Origin: Dehalococcoidia bacterium
Lineage (GTDB): Bacteria; Chloroflexota; Dehalococcoidia; Tepidiformales; Tepidiformaceae
Direction of reading: 5' to 3'
NCBI GenBank assembly: GCA_009839725.1
Contig: VXPF01000117.1
Location: 83,531-147,530, forward strand
Length of the DNA stretch: 64,000 nucleotides
The notes under the pieces are model-generated. The model had not been told where the DNA came from and searched no databases. It was given only the letters and a program-made list of their open reading frames with translations. This document shows positions 25,086 to 32,627 of this stretch, piece after piece. Position numbers and translations under genes: made by a program. Every line of letters starts with the position of its first letter. Positions within the stretch are counted from its first letter, which is position 1.

Positions 25086-25846
25086 TGCCACTGACAGGCA
25101 CCCGCGACCTCTCCGAGATCGCCGACACCGCCCCGCTCCTCGCGAGCCTCGAGACAGAGGAGTGGGAGTTGAAGGGCGCCCAGCATCTGCAGCTCCACTA
25201 CGAGCTCGGCGGCGACCGTGAGGCCCTGTTGCCTCCGGCTCTCCACCCCAGCATTCCCCCGACGCTGCTGGTCAACGTGACGCAGGTTCCCGACAGCGAG
25301 GTGGGCGCGTTCACGTTCGCGACGGTGCGCGTGGGATGCCGCGCGGGGGCGCGGCCGCGAGGGCTGCTGGTAAGGGGCTACTGCGACTCGGCCGCGGCGG
25401 CGAGCGTGCTGCGGGAGCGCTGGGGCCTCCCGCTGGAGGTTGCGGACGTGGAGCTCGACCCGAGCTACGCCCGCGCCACGACGAGCGTGACCGTCGACGG
25501 TACGTGCGTGCTGGCGGGGGAGCTGGTCGACCCGCAGCCCATCACGGGCGCGGACGTGCAGTACATGGCGACGCTGGCCCTCGCGCGGGTGGCTCGCGAC
25601 GGCGAGGAGACGCTGCTGCTCCAGGTCGACCCCGACTACACGTTCGACCGGGCGCAGCGGGGCCGCGCGAGACTCACCGCCTTCGAGGCGGAGGCGTGGA
25701 ACCTGCCCGGCGCGAGCGCCTCGCACCCGATCTCGGCCTCGCTGACGACGGTCGACATGACGCTGCCGCGGCTGCGCTACCTGATCCACCCGGACAAGGA
25801 TCCGCTGAGCGCGGTCGAGCGGCTCCCGCAGCCGCAGCCGGCCTGA
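25085..25846 (+). CDS. Acetoacetate-decarboxylase-like protein lacking the catalytic lysine
   Basis: A 253-residue protein whose first two thirds resemble the acetoacetate decarboxylase fold (LHYELGGDREALLPPALHPSIPP, then a beta strand with GAFTFATVRVGCRAG). In true decarboxylases the active-site Lys pair lies in a GREIWGFPKK-type segment; here it reads RERWGLPLEV, so no Schiff-base Lys is present. The fold is shared by other enzymes that do not use Lys. Its ATG overlaps the stop of the luciferase-like monooxygenase, so the two proteins probably act in one reaction sequence. Function unknown. Confidence 0.65.
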   Translation: MPLTGTRDLSEIADTAPLLASLETEEWELKGAQHLQLHYELGGDREALLPPALHPSIPPTLLVNVTQVPDSEVGAFTFATVRVGCRAGARPRGLLVRGYCDSAAAASVLRERWGLPLEVADVELDPSYARATTSVTVDGTCVLAGELVDPQPITGADVQYMATLALARVARDGEETLLLQVDPDYTFDRAQRGRARLTAFEAEAWNLPGASASHPISASLTTVDMTLPRLRYLIHPDKDPLSAVERLPQPQPA

Positions 25847-25891
25847 GGGGCGCTTGGGACACCTCTCGCAGCCTGCAGCGGAGAGCTACGG

Positions 25892-26995
25892 TCACTCCGG
25901 TGGCTCTGGAGACCTGCACCCCCGTCCACGGGACGCTGTCCGGTTCTCGCCACGCCACTCAAGGGAGGCTCTGATCTCGCGAAACAGAGCGCCTACATCC
26001 CTCAGGCTCGCATCGTCCGAACCTGACGATGCCTGCTCGATGAGCTCGCGTCCCGCCTCTTCCCCAGCCTCATCGAACCAGATGCTGGAACCACTCTCCA
26101 CATCGGTGAGACCCGTGCACCAGCCGCCCGTGTAGGCGCCACCGACCCGAACGGTCATGCCGTCCGGAATCGTGACGATCAGATTGTCGCTTATCCAGTA
26201 GCGCCCTGGGCCCGGAACCGGCTCCCCGAAGACCTCCCGCACACCATCTGGTCCCACCAACCATGGCGGTTGGCGCCAGCGAAACTGCACTGGCTGGAGT
26301 TCATCAGGGTCTGTCAGTTCATCACCACAACCCCGGTAGTCGTGGGCAAGACTCTCGACGACGAGCAGGGTACGCAGGCGATGGCCCGTGGGGTCAGGCC
26401 GTAGCTCCGCCACCTTGAACCGGACCAGGCACTGGTCTCCCCAAGTCCAGTCGATACGGTCTCCCGCCTCAATCGTCCCATAGAACGCCGCCCGGGAGGC
26501 TCCTGTGGCGTCCGCAACATGCAGCAGCAGGCCTACGGGCGTGTATCGATCGGGCCAGTCGATAGTGCTCGTCAAGTCGTTCACATCGGAGAGGAAGGCG
26601 TAGGAGCCCGGCGCTGACACAGCCCCCATCGTGTGGAGGTTGTAGGACGTGGACTCCACCCTGAAAGCGGCCGCCACAGCCACCGGCCCATCCACAGTGA
26701 AGCTTGCCGTGCTCGTCTCCGTGCCCCTCGTCGTCGTCACCGCGGCCGGTCCGGCCGTGACGGTGGCGCCCTTCGGGAGACTCCTCCACACGCTGAAGTC
26801 GTACCCCTTTTCTGCCTCCGCCACCAGCGTCACCACTGTACCGAGGACGTACGTTCCGTCCTCGCGCGGCTCAGGATTAACCGCCACACTCCCACCCTCG
26901 CCCACCATCACCGCCAGCACGTATCCCCGTGGCGCCCCCGTGAAGTGTGCCGTCGCCGTTGTGTCCCGGGTGAGCCGGAACTGCGTGGGATTCAT
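25892..26995 (-). CDS. InlB-type repeat protein, C-terminal part of a split gene
   Basis: A 367-residue frame from ATG 26995. The start MNPTQFRLTRDTTATAHF is the tail of a divergent InlB B-repeat whose first half is encoded in the upstream gene. A complete repeat follows (VGEGGSVAVNPEPREDGTY...TVDGPVAVAAAF). Then comes a ~230-residue domain with two Cys pairs that I do not recognise. It has no signal peptide of its own. The ATG overlaps the upstream TGA by 4 bases (ATGA), so either a frameshift broke one gene or the ribosome re-initiates. An earlier in-frame ATG is at 27037. Third-position GC looks lower than in neighbours. Confidence 0.6.
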   Translation of the reverse strand: MNPTQFRLTRDTTATAHFTGAPRGYVLAVMVGEGGSVAVNPEPREDGTYVLGTVVTLVAEAEKGYDFSVWRSLPKGATVTAGPAAVTTTRGTETSTASFTVDGPVAVAAAFRVESTSYNLHTMGAVSAPGSYAFLSDVNDLTSTIDWPDRYTPVGLLLHVADATGASRAAFYGTIEAGDRIDWTWGDQCLVRFKVAELRPDPTGHRLRTLLVVESLAHDYRGCGDELTDPDELQPVQFRWRQPPWLVGPDGVREVFGEPVPGPGRYWISDNLIVTIPDGMTVRVGGAYTGGWCTGLTDVESGSSIWFDEAGEEAGRELIEQASSGSDDASLRDVGALFREIRASLEWRGENRTASRGRGCRSPEPPE

Positions 26996-27294
26996 GGCCG
27001 CTTCAACGACGCCCCGCTTCCGTCTTCGAGCGTCCATCGGCTGAATGTACAGCCCTCATCGGCCAACGCTTCAACTTCGATGGAGACGTCCCCGGGAAGA
27101 GTCCACTCCCTCGCGGGGTCGGAAGCCAGGCCACCGTTGCTCGCCTCGCGGACAAGGACCGTGCCGCATCCCTCCGGGGTGACGGGAGTTAGCAGCCGAT
27201 GGGTGGAGCCGCGCGTAGCGAGAACTCCCGCAGTCACCATCCCGGCAACCACGGCCAAGGCCCACAGCGCAAGGGCGATGTTGCGCTTGCTCAC
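26992..27294 (-). CDS. Signal-anchored N-terminal part of the split InlB-repeat protein
   Basis: A 100-residue frame beginning with a short basic stretch and a hydrophobic helix (IALALWALAVVAGMVTAGVLA), which would act as signal peptide or membrane anchor. The first half of an InlB B-repeat follows (ASNGGLASDPAREWTLPGDVSIEVEALADEGCTFSRWTL, given here only as a region). The frame stops inside the repeat, and the missing repeat half is in the next frame. GTG 27294 has GGGGGAGGTGAGCT before it, a very good ribosome binding site. The protein is probably exported to the cell surface. Confidence 0.6.
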   Translation of the reverse strand: MSKRNIALALWALAVVAGMVTAGVLATRGSTHRLLTPVTPEGCGTVLVREASNGGLASDPAREWTLPGDVSIEVEALADEGCTFSRWTLEDGSGASLKRP

Positions 27295-27378
27295 AGCTCA
27301 CCTCCCCCGGGGGCGACCCCAACGCGCCCTCGCGAGCGTAGCAGGGGCCGCGTGATGCGGATAAGAGGCGTGGCGGCC

Positions 27379-28125
27379 TTAGCGCCCGAAGAGCTTGGAG
27401 CCGAGCCAGCGGATGGGGTCGAAGTAGCGGTCGGCGACGCGCTCCTTCAGGGGGATGATGGCGTTGTCCGTGATGTGGATCTCTTCCGGACAGACCTCGG
27501 TGCAGCACTTGGTGATGTTGCAGTAGCCGACGCCCGCATCCTGGCGGGCCAGCTCGAGCCGGTCCTCGGTGTCGAGGGGGTGCATCTCGAGCTCGGCGAG
27601 GCGCACGAAGAAGCGCGGACCGGCGAACTCGGGCTTGTTCTCGGGATGGTCGCGGATGACGTGGCAGACGTTCTGGCAGAGGAAGCACTCGATGCACTTG
27701 CGGAATTCCTGCCCGCGCTCGATGTCTTCCTGCATCATGCGATAGGTGCCGTCGGCCTCCCGAGGGCGAGGCTTGAAGGCGGGAATGGTCTTGGCGACCT
27801 CGTAGTTGAAGGAGACGTCGGTCACGAGGTCGCGGATGAGCGGCCACGTCTTCATGGGAGCGACGGTAATCTGCTCGCCGGGCTCGTAGAGGTTCATGCG
27901 CGTCATGCACATGAGGCGGGGTTCGCCATTGATCTCGGCGCTGCAGGAGCCGCACTTGCCGGCCTTGCAGTTCCAGCGGACGGCGAGGTCGGGGGCTTCG
28001 GTGGCCTGGATGCGATGGATGACGTCGAGGACGACCTGGCCTTCCTCAACCTCGACCGAGTAGTCCTGCCAATCGCCGCTCTCGCCGTCGCCACGGAACA
28101 CGCGCATGTTCGCTGTTTCGCTCAT
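27379..28125 (-). CDS. sdhB: Succinate dehydrogenase/fumarate reductase iron-sulfur subunit
   Basis: A 248-residue electron-transfer subunit. The plant-type [2Fe-2S] site is CKAGKCGSCSAEINGEPRLMC, a [4Fe-4S] site is CIECFLCQNVC, and the [3Fe-4S] site is CNITKCCTEVCP. Electrons pass from the FAD of SdhA to the quinone at SdhC. ATG 28125 comes 2 bases after the sdhA stop. It is the last gene of sdhCAB. Confidence 0.95.
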   Translation of the reverse strand: MSETANMRVFRGDGESGDWQDYSVEVEEGQVVLDVIHRIQATEAPDLAVRWNCKAGKCGSCSAEINGEPRLMCMTRMNLYEPGEQITVAPMKTWPLIRDLVTDVSFNYEVAKTIPAFKPRPREADGTYRMMQEDIERGQEFRKCIECFLCQNVCHVIRDHPENKPEFAGPRFFVRLAELEMHPLDTEDRLELARQDAGVGYCNITKCCTEVCPEEIHITDNAIIPLKERVADRYFDPIRWLGSKLFGR

Positions 28126-28127
28126 GG

Positions 28128-29924
28128 TTACTCCTCGAACAGCTCCTGCAGGTCGGCGGGCATCTCGGGAAGGGGCGAGGTGGTGACCTCCATCTCCCCG
28201 TCCGCGCCCTGGCGGATGACGACGTTCTTGTTGCCCCACTCTGCATCGTTGGGGCCGGGGTAGTCGTCGCGGGTGTGGCCGCCACGGCTCTCCTGGCGGA
28301 CGTTGGCGGCGCGCGCGGTGGCCTCGGAGACGGTCAGGAGGGCCTGCAGGTCGATGGCCAGGTGCCAGCCCGGGTTGTACTGCTGGTGCCCGTAGACGCC
28401 CACGCTGGCGGCGCGCCCCTTGTAGCCCTCGATGCGCTCCTGCGCCTCGATCAGCTCCGACTCGGTGCGGATGATGCCGACGAGGTTGTGCATCGTGTCC
28501 TGGAGGTCTCGCTGGATGTCGTAGGGACCCTCGGCGCCGTCGCGCTCGAAGGGGGCGCGCATGGCCGCCACGATCTCCTCGACCTGCGCATCGTCCGCCT
28601 CGGGAGCGGAGGCCTGGGCGGCGGCGTCCTCGGCGGCGCCCAGGCCGGCGCGGCGTCCGAAGACGACGAGGTCGGAGAGGGAGTTGCCGCCGAGGCGGTT
28701 GGCGCCATGCATGCCGCCGGCGCACTCGCCCGCGGCGTAGAGCCCGGGGACGGTCGTGGCAGCGGTGTCGGCATCGACACGGATGCCGCCCATGATGTAG
28801 TGCATCGTGGGACCGACTTCCATCGCCTGGGAGGTGATGTCGACGTCGGCGAGCTGCTTGAACTGGTGATACATGCTCGGCAGGCGGCGGCGGATGTACT
28901 CGGTGGAACGGCGCGTGGCGATGTCGAGGAAGACGCCGCCGTGGGGGCTGCCGCGCCCCGCCTTCACCTCGGAGTTGATGGCGCGGGCCACCTCGTCGCG
29001 GGGGAGGAGGTCGGGGGTGCGGCGGTTGTTGACCTTGTCCTCGTACCAGGCGTCCGCTTCCTCGATCGAGTCGGCCGTCTCTGCCGCGAAGAACTCGGGG
29101 ATGTAGTTGAACATGAAGCGCTCGCCGTCGCTGTTGCGCAGCGTGCCGCCGTCGCCGCGGACGCCTTCGGTCACGAGAATGCCGCGCACGCTCGGGGGCC
29201 AGACCATCCCGGTCGGGTGGAACTGGACGCACTCCATGTCGATGAGCTCGGCGCCGGCCCAGTAGGCGAGGGCGTGACCGTCGCCGGTGTACTCCCAGGA
29301 GTTCGAGGTGACGGCAAAGGCCTTGCCCGTGCCGCCAGTAGCGAGCACGGTCGACTTCGCGTTGAAGACCAGCAGGTTGCCGCTTTCGCGCCAGTAGGCC
29401 ACAGCGCCGGAGACGCGGTCGCCATCCTTGAGCAGCCGCGAGACCGTGCACTCCATGAACACGTCGATGCCGTTGTGGACGGCGTGCTGCTGGAGCGTGC
29501 GGATGAGCTCGAGGCCGGTGCGGTCGCCAACGTGGGCGAGGCGGGCGTAGCGGTGGCCGCCGAAGTCGCGCTGGAGGATGCGGCCGTCGTTGGTGCGGTC
29601 GAAGAGGGCGCCCCACTCCTCGAGCTCGTTCACGCGGTCGGGGGCTTCCTGGGCATGGAGCTGGGCCATGCGCCAGTTGTTGAGCATCTTGCCGCCGCGC
29701 ATGGTGTCGCGGAAGTGGACCTGCCAGTTGTCCTGGGGCCAGACGTTGCCGAGCGCGGCGGCGATGCCGCCCTCGGCCATCACGGTGTGGGCCTTGCCCA
29801 GCAGTGACTTGCAGATGAGGGCGGTGCGGGCGCCCCGAGCGGACGCCTCAATGGCGGCCCGTAGCCCGGCGCCGCCGGCCCCGATGACGATGACGTCGTA
29901 GTCGTGGCGTTCGTACTCAACCAT
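28128..29924 (-). CDS. sdhA: Succinate dehydrogenase/fumarate reductase flavoprotein subunit
   Basis: A 598-residue catalytic subunit of complex II. The dinucleotide-binding GAGGAGLRAAIEA is N-terminal, H46 in KAHTVMAEGGIAAALG should carry covalent FAD, and FHPTGMVWP, the Arg-containing RGDGGTL segment and HYIMGGIRVD line the active site. It oxidises succinate to fumarate in the citric acid cycle. The gene lies between the membrane anchor and iron-sulfur genes with 2-3-base gaps. Length and domains are normal. Confidence 0.96.
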   Translation of the reverse strand: MVEYERHDYDVIVIGAGGAGLRAAIEASARGARTALICKSLLGKAHTVMAEGGIAAALGNVWPQDNWQVHFRDTMRGGKMLNNWRMAQLHAQEAPDRVNELEEWGALFDRTNDGRILQRDFGGHRYARLAHVGDRTGLELIRTLQQHAVHNGIDVFMECTVSRLLKDGDRVSGAVAYWRESGNLLVFNAKSTVLATGGTGKAFAVTSNSWEYTGDGHALAYWAGAELIDMECVQFHPTGMVWPPSVRGILVTEGVRGDGGTLRNSDGERFMFNYIPEFFAAETADSIEEADAWYEDKVNNRRTPDLLPRDEVARAINSEVKAGRGSPHGGVFLDIATRRSTEYIRRRLPSMYHQFKQLADVDITSQAMEVGPTMHYIMGGIRVDADTAATTVPGLYAAGECAGGMHGANRLGGNSLSDLVVFGRRAGLGAAEDAAAQASAPEADDAQVEEIVAAMRAPFERDGAEGPYDIQRDLQDTMHNLVGIIRTESELIEAQERIEGYKGRAASVGVYGHQQYNPGWHLAIDLQALLTVSEATARAANVRQESRGGHTRDDYPGPNDAEWGNKNVVIRQGADGEMEVTTSPLPEMPADLQELFEE

Positions 29925-29927
29925 CGG

Positions 29928-30728
29928 CTAGAAGTGGCTCCAGGTGTTCGGGTCGGTCATGTGGCCGTTGGCGACCAGCCGGATGTAGACATCGACGGTG
30001 ACGATGACCAGGAGGCTCGACCATGCCCAGAAGCGGTGGTTCTCGTTCCAGATCGTGACGTAGTCCCAGACGCGCTTGCGGGCGCGGGTGAAGGCGGAGC
30101 AGCTGAAGCAGTTCAGTCCACCGCCCACGAAGTGGCGCAGGGAGTGGCAGGAGAAGGTGTACATCATGAGGAGGAAAGCGTTGAGGATGAGGAGGGTGGA
30201 GCCGACCCCGATGCCCCAGCCCTCGCCTGAGACGTAGAGGCTGCGGATGGCGCCGATCCAGAGCAGGGGTACGAACACGAGGGCGACGTACATCACGTAG
30301 CGGTGCAGGTTCTGCATGATGAGGGGGAAGGTTGACTCGCCCTTGTAGGTCGGTCCCACATCGCCCACGGCGCAGGCGGGCGGGCTCAGGAAGTAGGAGC
30401 GGTAGTAGGCGCGCCGGTAGTAGTAGCAGGTGGCGCGGAAGGGGACGGGGCCGATGAGCACGATGAAGGCCGGGGAGAGGTACCAGGCGCCCTCCCAGTC
30501 GGCGTTGATCATGGTGAGCCAGGTGGGCTCGAAGACGGGACTGAGGAGGTGGGTGCCCTCGACCTCGTAGTGCCCGATGGGGCCGAAATCCATGATGATG
30601 GAGACGGTGAGCCAGCCGAAGAAGAGCCCGATGCTGGCGAAGACGAGGACCGGTTCAACCCACCAGCGGTCCTCCCGGAGCGTGGTCAGAAATCCGCGTC
30701 GAAGGGGCGCGGCGACAGCCTGAGCCAT
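29928..30728 (-). CDS. sdhC: Succinate dehydrogenase membrane anchor/cytochrome b-like subunit
   Basis: A 266-residue membrane protein with five predicted helices, followed by sdhA and sdhB. Its size and single-subunit anchor resemble the mycobacterial Sdh1 anchor (Rv0249c type) rather than the paired SdhC/SdhD of E. coli. Several His residues in the helices (NLHRYVMY, SCHSLRHFVGG) could ligate haem. Cys residues in CHSLRHFVGGGLNCFSC are notable. ATG 30728 with a GAGGGTAACC leader is the likely start. The 175 bases upstream hold a short direct repeat and no other gene. Confidence 0.87.
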   Translation of the reverse strand: MAQAVAAPLRRGFLTTLREDRWWVEPVLVFASIGLFFGWLTVSIIMDFGPIGHYEVEGTHLLSPVFEPTWLTMINADWEGAWYLSPAFIVLIGPVPFRATCYYYRRAYYRSYFLSPPACAVGDVGPTYKGESTFPLIMQNLHRYVMYVALVFVPLLWIGAIRSLYVSGEGWGIGVGSTLLILNAFLLMMYTFSCHSLRHFVGGGLNCFSCSAFTRARKRVWDYVTIWNENHRFWAWSSLLVIVTVDVYIRLVANGHMTDPNTWSHF

Positions 30729-30812
30729 GGTTACCCTCGGAAGTGTCAGACCCGCGTAGCGGGCCGTCGGGCATCGTACCGCTGGCCCCAACAGCGGGCA
30801 ATTGCGGGGCGT

Positions 30813-30835
30813 GGTGATCGGTGGTCGGTGATCGG
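30813..30835. repeat. Short direct repeat GGTGATCGG
   Basis: GGTGATCGG occurs at 30813-30821 and 30827-30835, 14 bases apart, within a GATCGGTGG-rich stretch between the divergent sdhC and VOC genes. It may be simple slippage or a minor regulatory repeat. Confidence 0.35.
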
Positions 30836-30904
30836 CGGTTGGTGGCCGGGGCGCGTTGACGGTGCTCGCAGCGCCGTGCTACCAACCCTCCGCAGGAGTG
30901 GCCC

Positions 30905-31282
30905 ATGCTTGGATCGAGTGACCTGACCGTGCTCGTGGGAACCGCCCGCCTCGAAGAGACGCGCGCCTTCTACGAGGAGACCCTTGGACTCACGCTGATC
31001 TCCGAAGATCCCTTCGCCGCCGTTTTCGATGCGCATGGCACCACGCTGCGCCTCTCGAAGGTCGAGGAGCTGACGCCGCAGCCCTTCGCCGTGCTCGGCT
31101 GGTCGGTTCCCGACATCGAGACTGCCGTGGACGCGCTCGGCGGGCGCGGCGTCGGGTTTGAGCGGTATCCGGGCATGGAGCAGGACGACCGCGGCCTCTG
31201 GCAGGCGCCGGGCGGGCCCCGCGTCGCCTGGTTCCGGGATCCGGACGGGAACACCCTCTCACTCACCGAGGCTTCCGCATGA
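30905..31282 (+). CDS. VOC-superfamily (glyoxalase/bleomycin-resistance fold) protein
   Basis: A 125-residue single VOC domain built of two beta-alpha-beta-beta-beta modules (ETRAFYEETLGLTLISE and AWFRDPDGNTLSLTE). The C-terminal DPDGN turn and final Glu are typical; a metal site with the usual first His is not evident because the first strand reads DLTVLVG. The start follows GCAGGAGTGGCCC. Its stop overlaps the P450 ATG by 4 bases (ATGA), suggesting action on the same compound. The substrate is unknown. Confidence 0.8.
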   Translation: MLGSSDLTVLVGTARLEETRAFYEETLGLTLISEDPFAAVFDAHGTTLRLSKVEELTPQPFAVLGWSVPDIETAVDALGGRGVGFERYPGMEQDDRGLWQAPGGPRVAWFRDPDGNTLSLTEASA

Positions 31283-32505
31283 CCGCAACTGCCGACCTGA
31301 ATCCGTACAACGCCGACGTGATCGAGTGTCCGTACCCGATGTACGAGCGCATGCGCGAGCAGGGCGCGTACTACCTCGAGTCGGCGGACGCCTGGATCGT
31401 GACGCGCTGGGAGGACGTGCAGTTCGTCCTGAAGCGGTCGGACCTGTTCTCGAACTTGCCCGGGGTTGATCCGCACGGAGTCACCCCTGAGCAGGTGCAG
31501 ATGGCCCGCGAGACGGGAGCGCTGCCGGCGAGCGATCCGCCCGAGCACACGCATTACCGGCGGCTTGCGGGCCCGTGGCTCTCGAAGCGCGGCATCGAGT
31601 CGTTCGAGCCGAACGTCTACCGCGTGATCGACGGGCTCATCGACCGCTTTATCGACGACGGCGAGGTGGAGCTGGCGAGCCAGTTCTCGACGCCGCTGAC
31701 GGTGCTGGTGTTCGTCGAGCTGATGGGCATCCTCGACGAGGACATTCCGCAGGTGACGAGCTGGGTGAACGACACGATCGAACTGATGGGCGCAGGCTTC
31801 GGGCTGGTGGAGCGGGAGCGAGTGGGGGAGCTGCTCGCGAGCGGCGAGGAGTTCCGGCGCTACCTGCTGAACCTGGCCGAGGGCCGCCGCCGTGAGCCCC
31901 GGGACGACATGCTCACGGACCTCGTGACGGGGCCGCTGAAGGGCTTCGGCGGGCGCACGCTCCACGAGCAGGAGCTGCAGGGGATGCTCGTGACCCTCCT
32001 GATGGGCGGCACGGAGACGACCCTGAACATGGTCGACAGCGGCATGTGGCTGCTGCTGGAGCATCCGGAGACGATGGCCCAGCTACGTGCGGACCAGTCG
32101 CTCATCGAGAACTTCGTGGAGGAGGCGCTGCGGATAGAGTCGCCGGTGCAGCAACTCTCGCGGCGGGCGGTGGTCGACACCAAGATCGGTGGGGTGGCCA
32201 TACCGGCGGGCGCGCGCATCTCGGTGTTCTACGCGGCCGCCAACCGCGACCCCGAACACTGGGAGGCGCCCGAGGCGTTCGACATCCACCGCGAGGAAGC
32301 GAAGCGGCACGTGGGATTCGGGGCCGGTGTGCACTACTGCATCGGGGCGCCCCTGGCGCGGATGGAGGGGCGCATCGCCTTCGAGCGCCTGCTGACGCGC
32401 CTCAAGAACATCCGCTACAGCCCGGGCAAGAACGACTTCCGCCACGGCCCGAACCACGTCATCCGCGGCTTCCGGGAGCTGTGGCTGGAGTTCGACAGGG
32501 CGTAG
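31279..32505 (+). CDS. Cytochrome P450
   Basis: A 408-residue soluble bacterial P450. The I-helix oxygen-binding motif reads LLMGGTETTLNMV, the K-helix ExxR is EALR, and the haem-ligand loop is FGAGVHYCIGAPLA with Cys at about residue 354. It needs external electron donors (ferredoxin and reductase), none of which are adjacent. It is coupled to the upstream VOC gene by a 4-base overlap. Substrate class cannot be assigned from sequence alone. Confidence 0.94.
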   Translation: MTATADLNPYNADVIECPYPMYERMREQGAYYLESADAWIVTRWEDVQFVLKRSDLFSNLPGVDPHGVTPEQVQMARETGALPASDPPEHTHYRRLAGPWLSKRGIESFEPNVYRVIDGLIDRFIDDGEVELASQFSTPLTVLVFVELMGILDEDIPQVTSWVNDTIELMGAGFGLVERERVGELLASGEEFRRYLLNLAEGRRREPRDDMLTDLVTGPLKGFGGRTLHEQELQGMLVTLLMGGTETTLNMVDSGMWLLLEHPETMAQLRADQSLIENFVEEALRIESPVQQLSRRAVVDTKIGGVAIPAGARISVFYAAANRDPEHWEAPEAFDIHREEAKRHVGFGAGVHYCIGAPLARMEGRIAFERLLTRLKNIRYSPGKNDFRHGPNHVIRGFRELWLEFDRA

Positions 32506-32627
32506 GGACACACCGGCGGCGCCCGCCTCTCTCCTCGCTCGCCGCAGGTTCCGTAGGATGGCGGCCAGTCGGGCAGCGCTACACGTAAGGCATAGTCGCC
32601 GGTCGGGCCCCATCGCGGAGTCGACAG

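Noticed and set aside
30813-30845. GATCGGTGG-rich stretch considered as CRISPR or integration repeat
   Set aside because: Only two 9-base copies 14 bases apart, with no spacers and no cas genes nearby.
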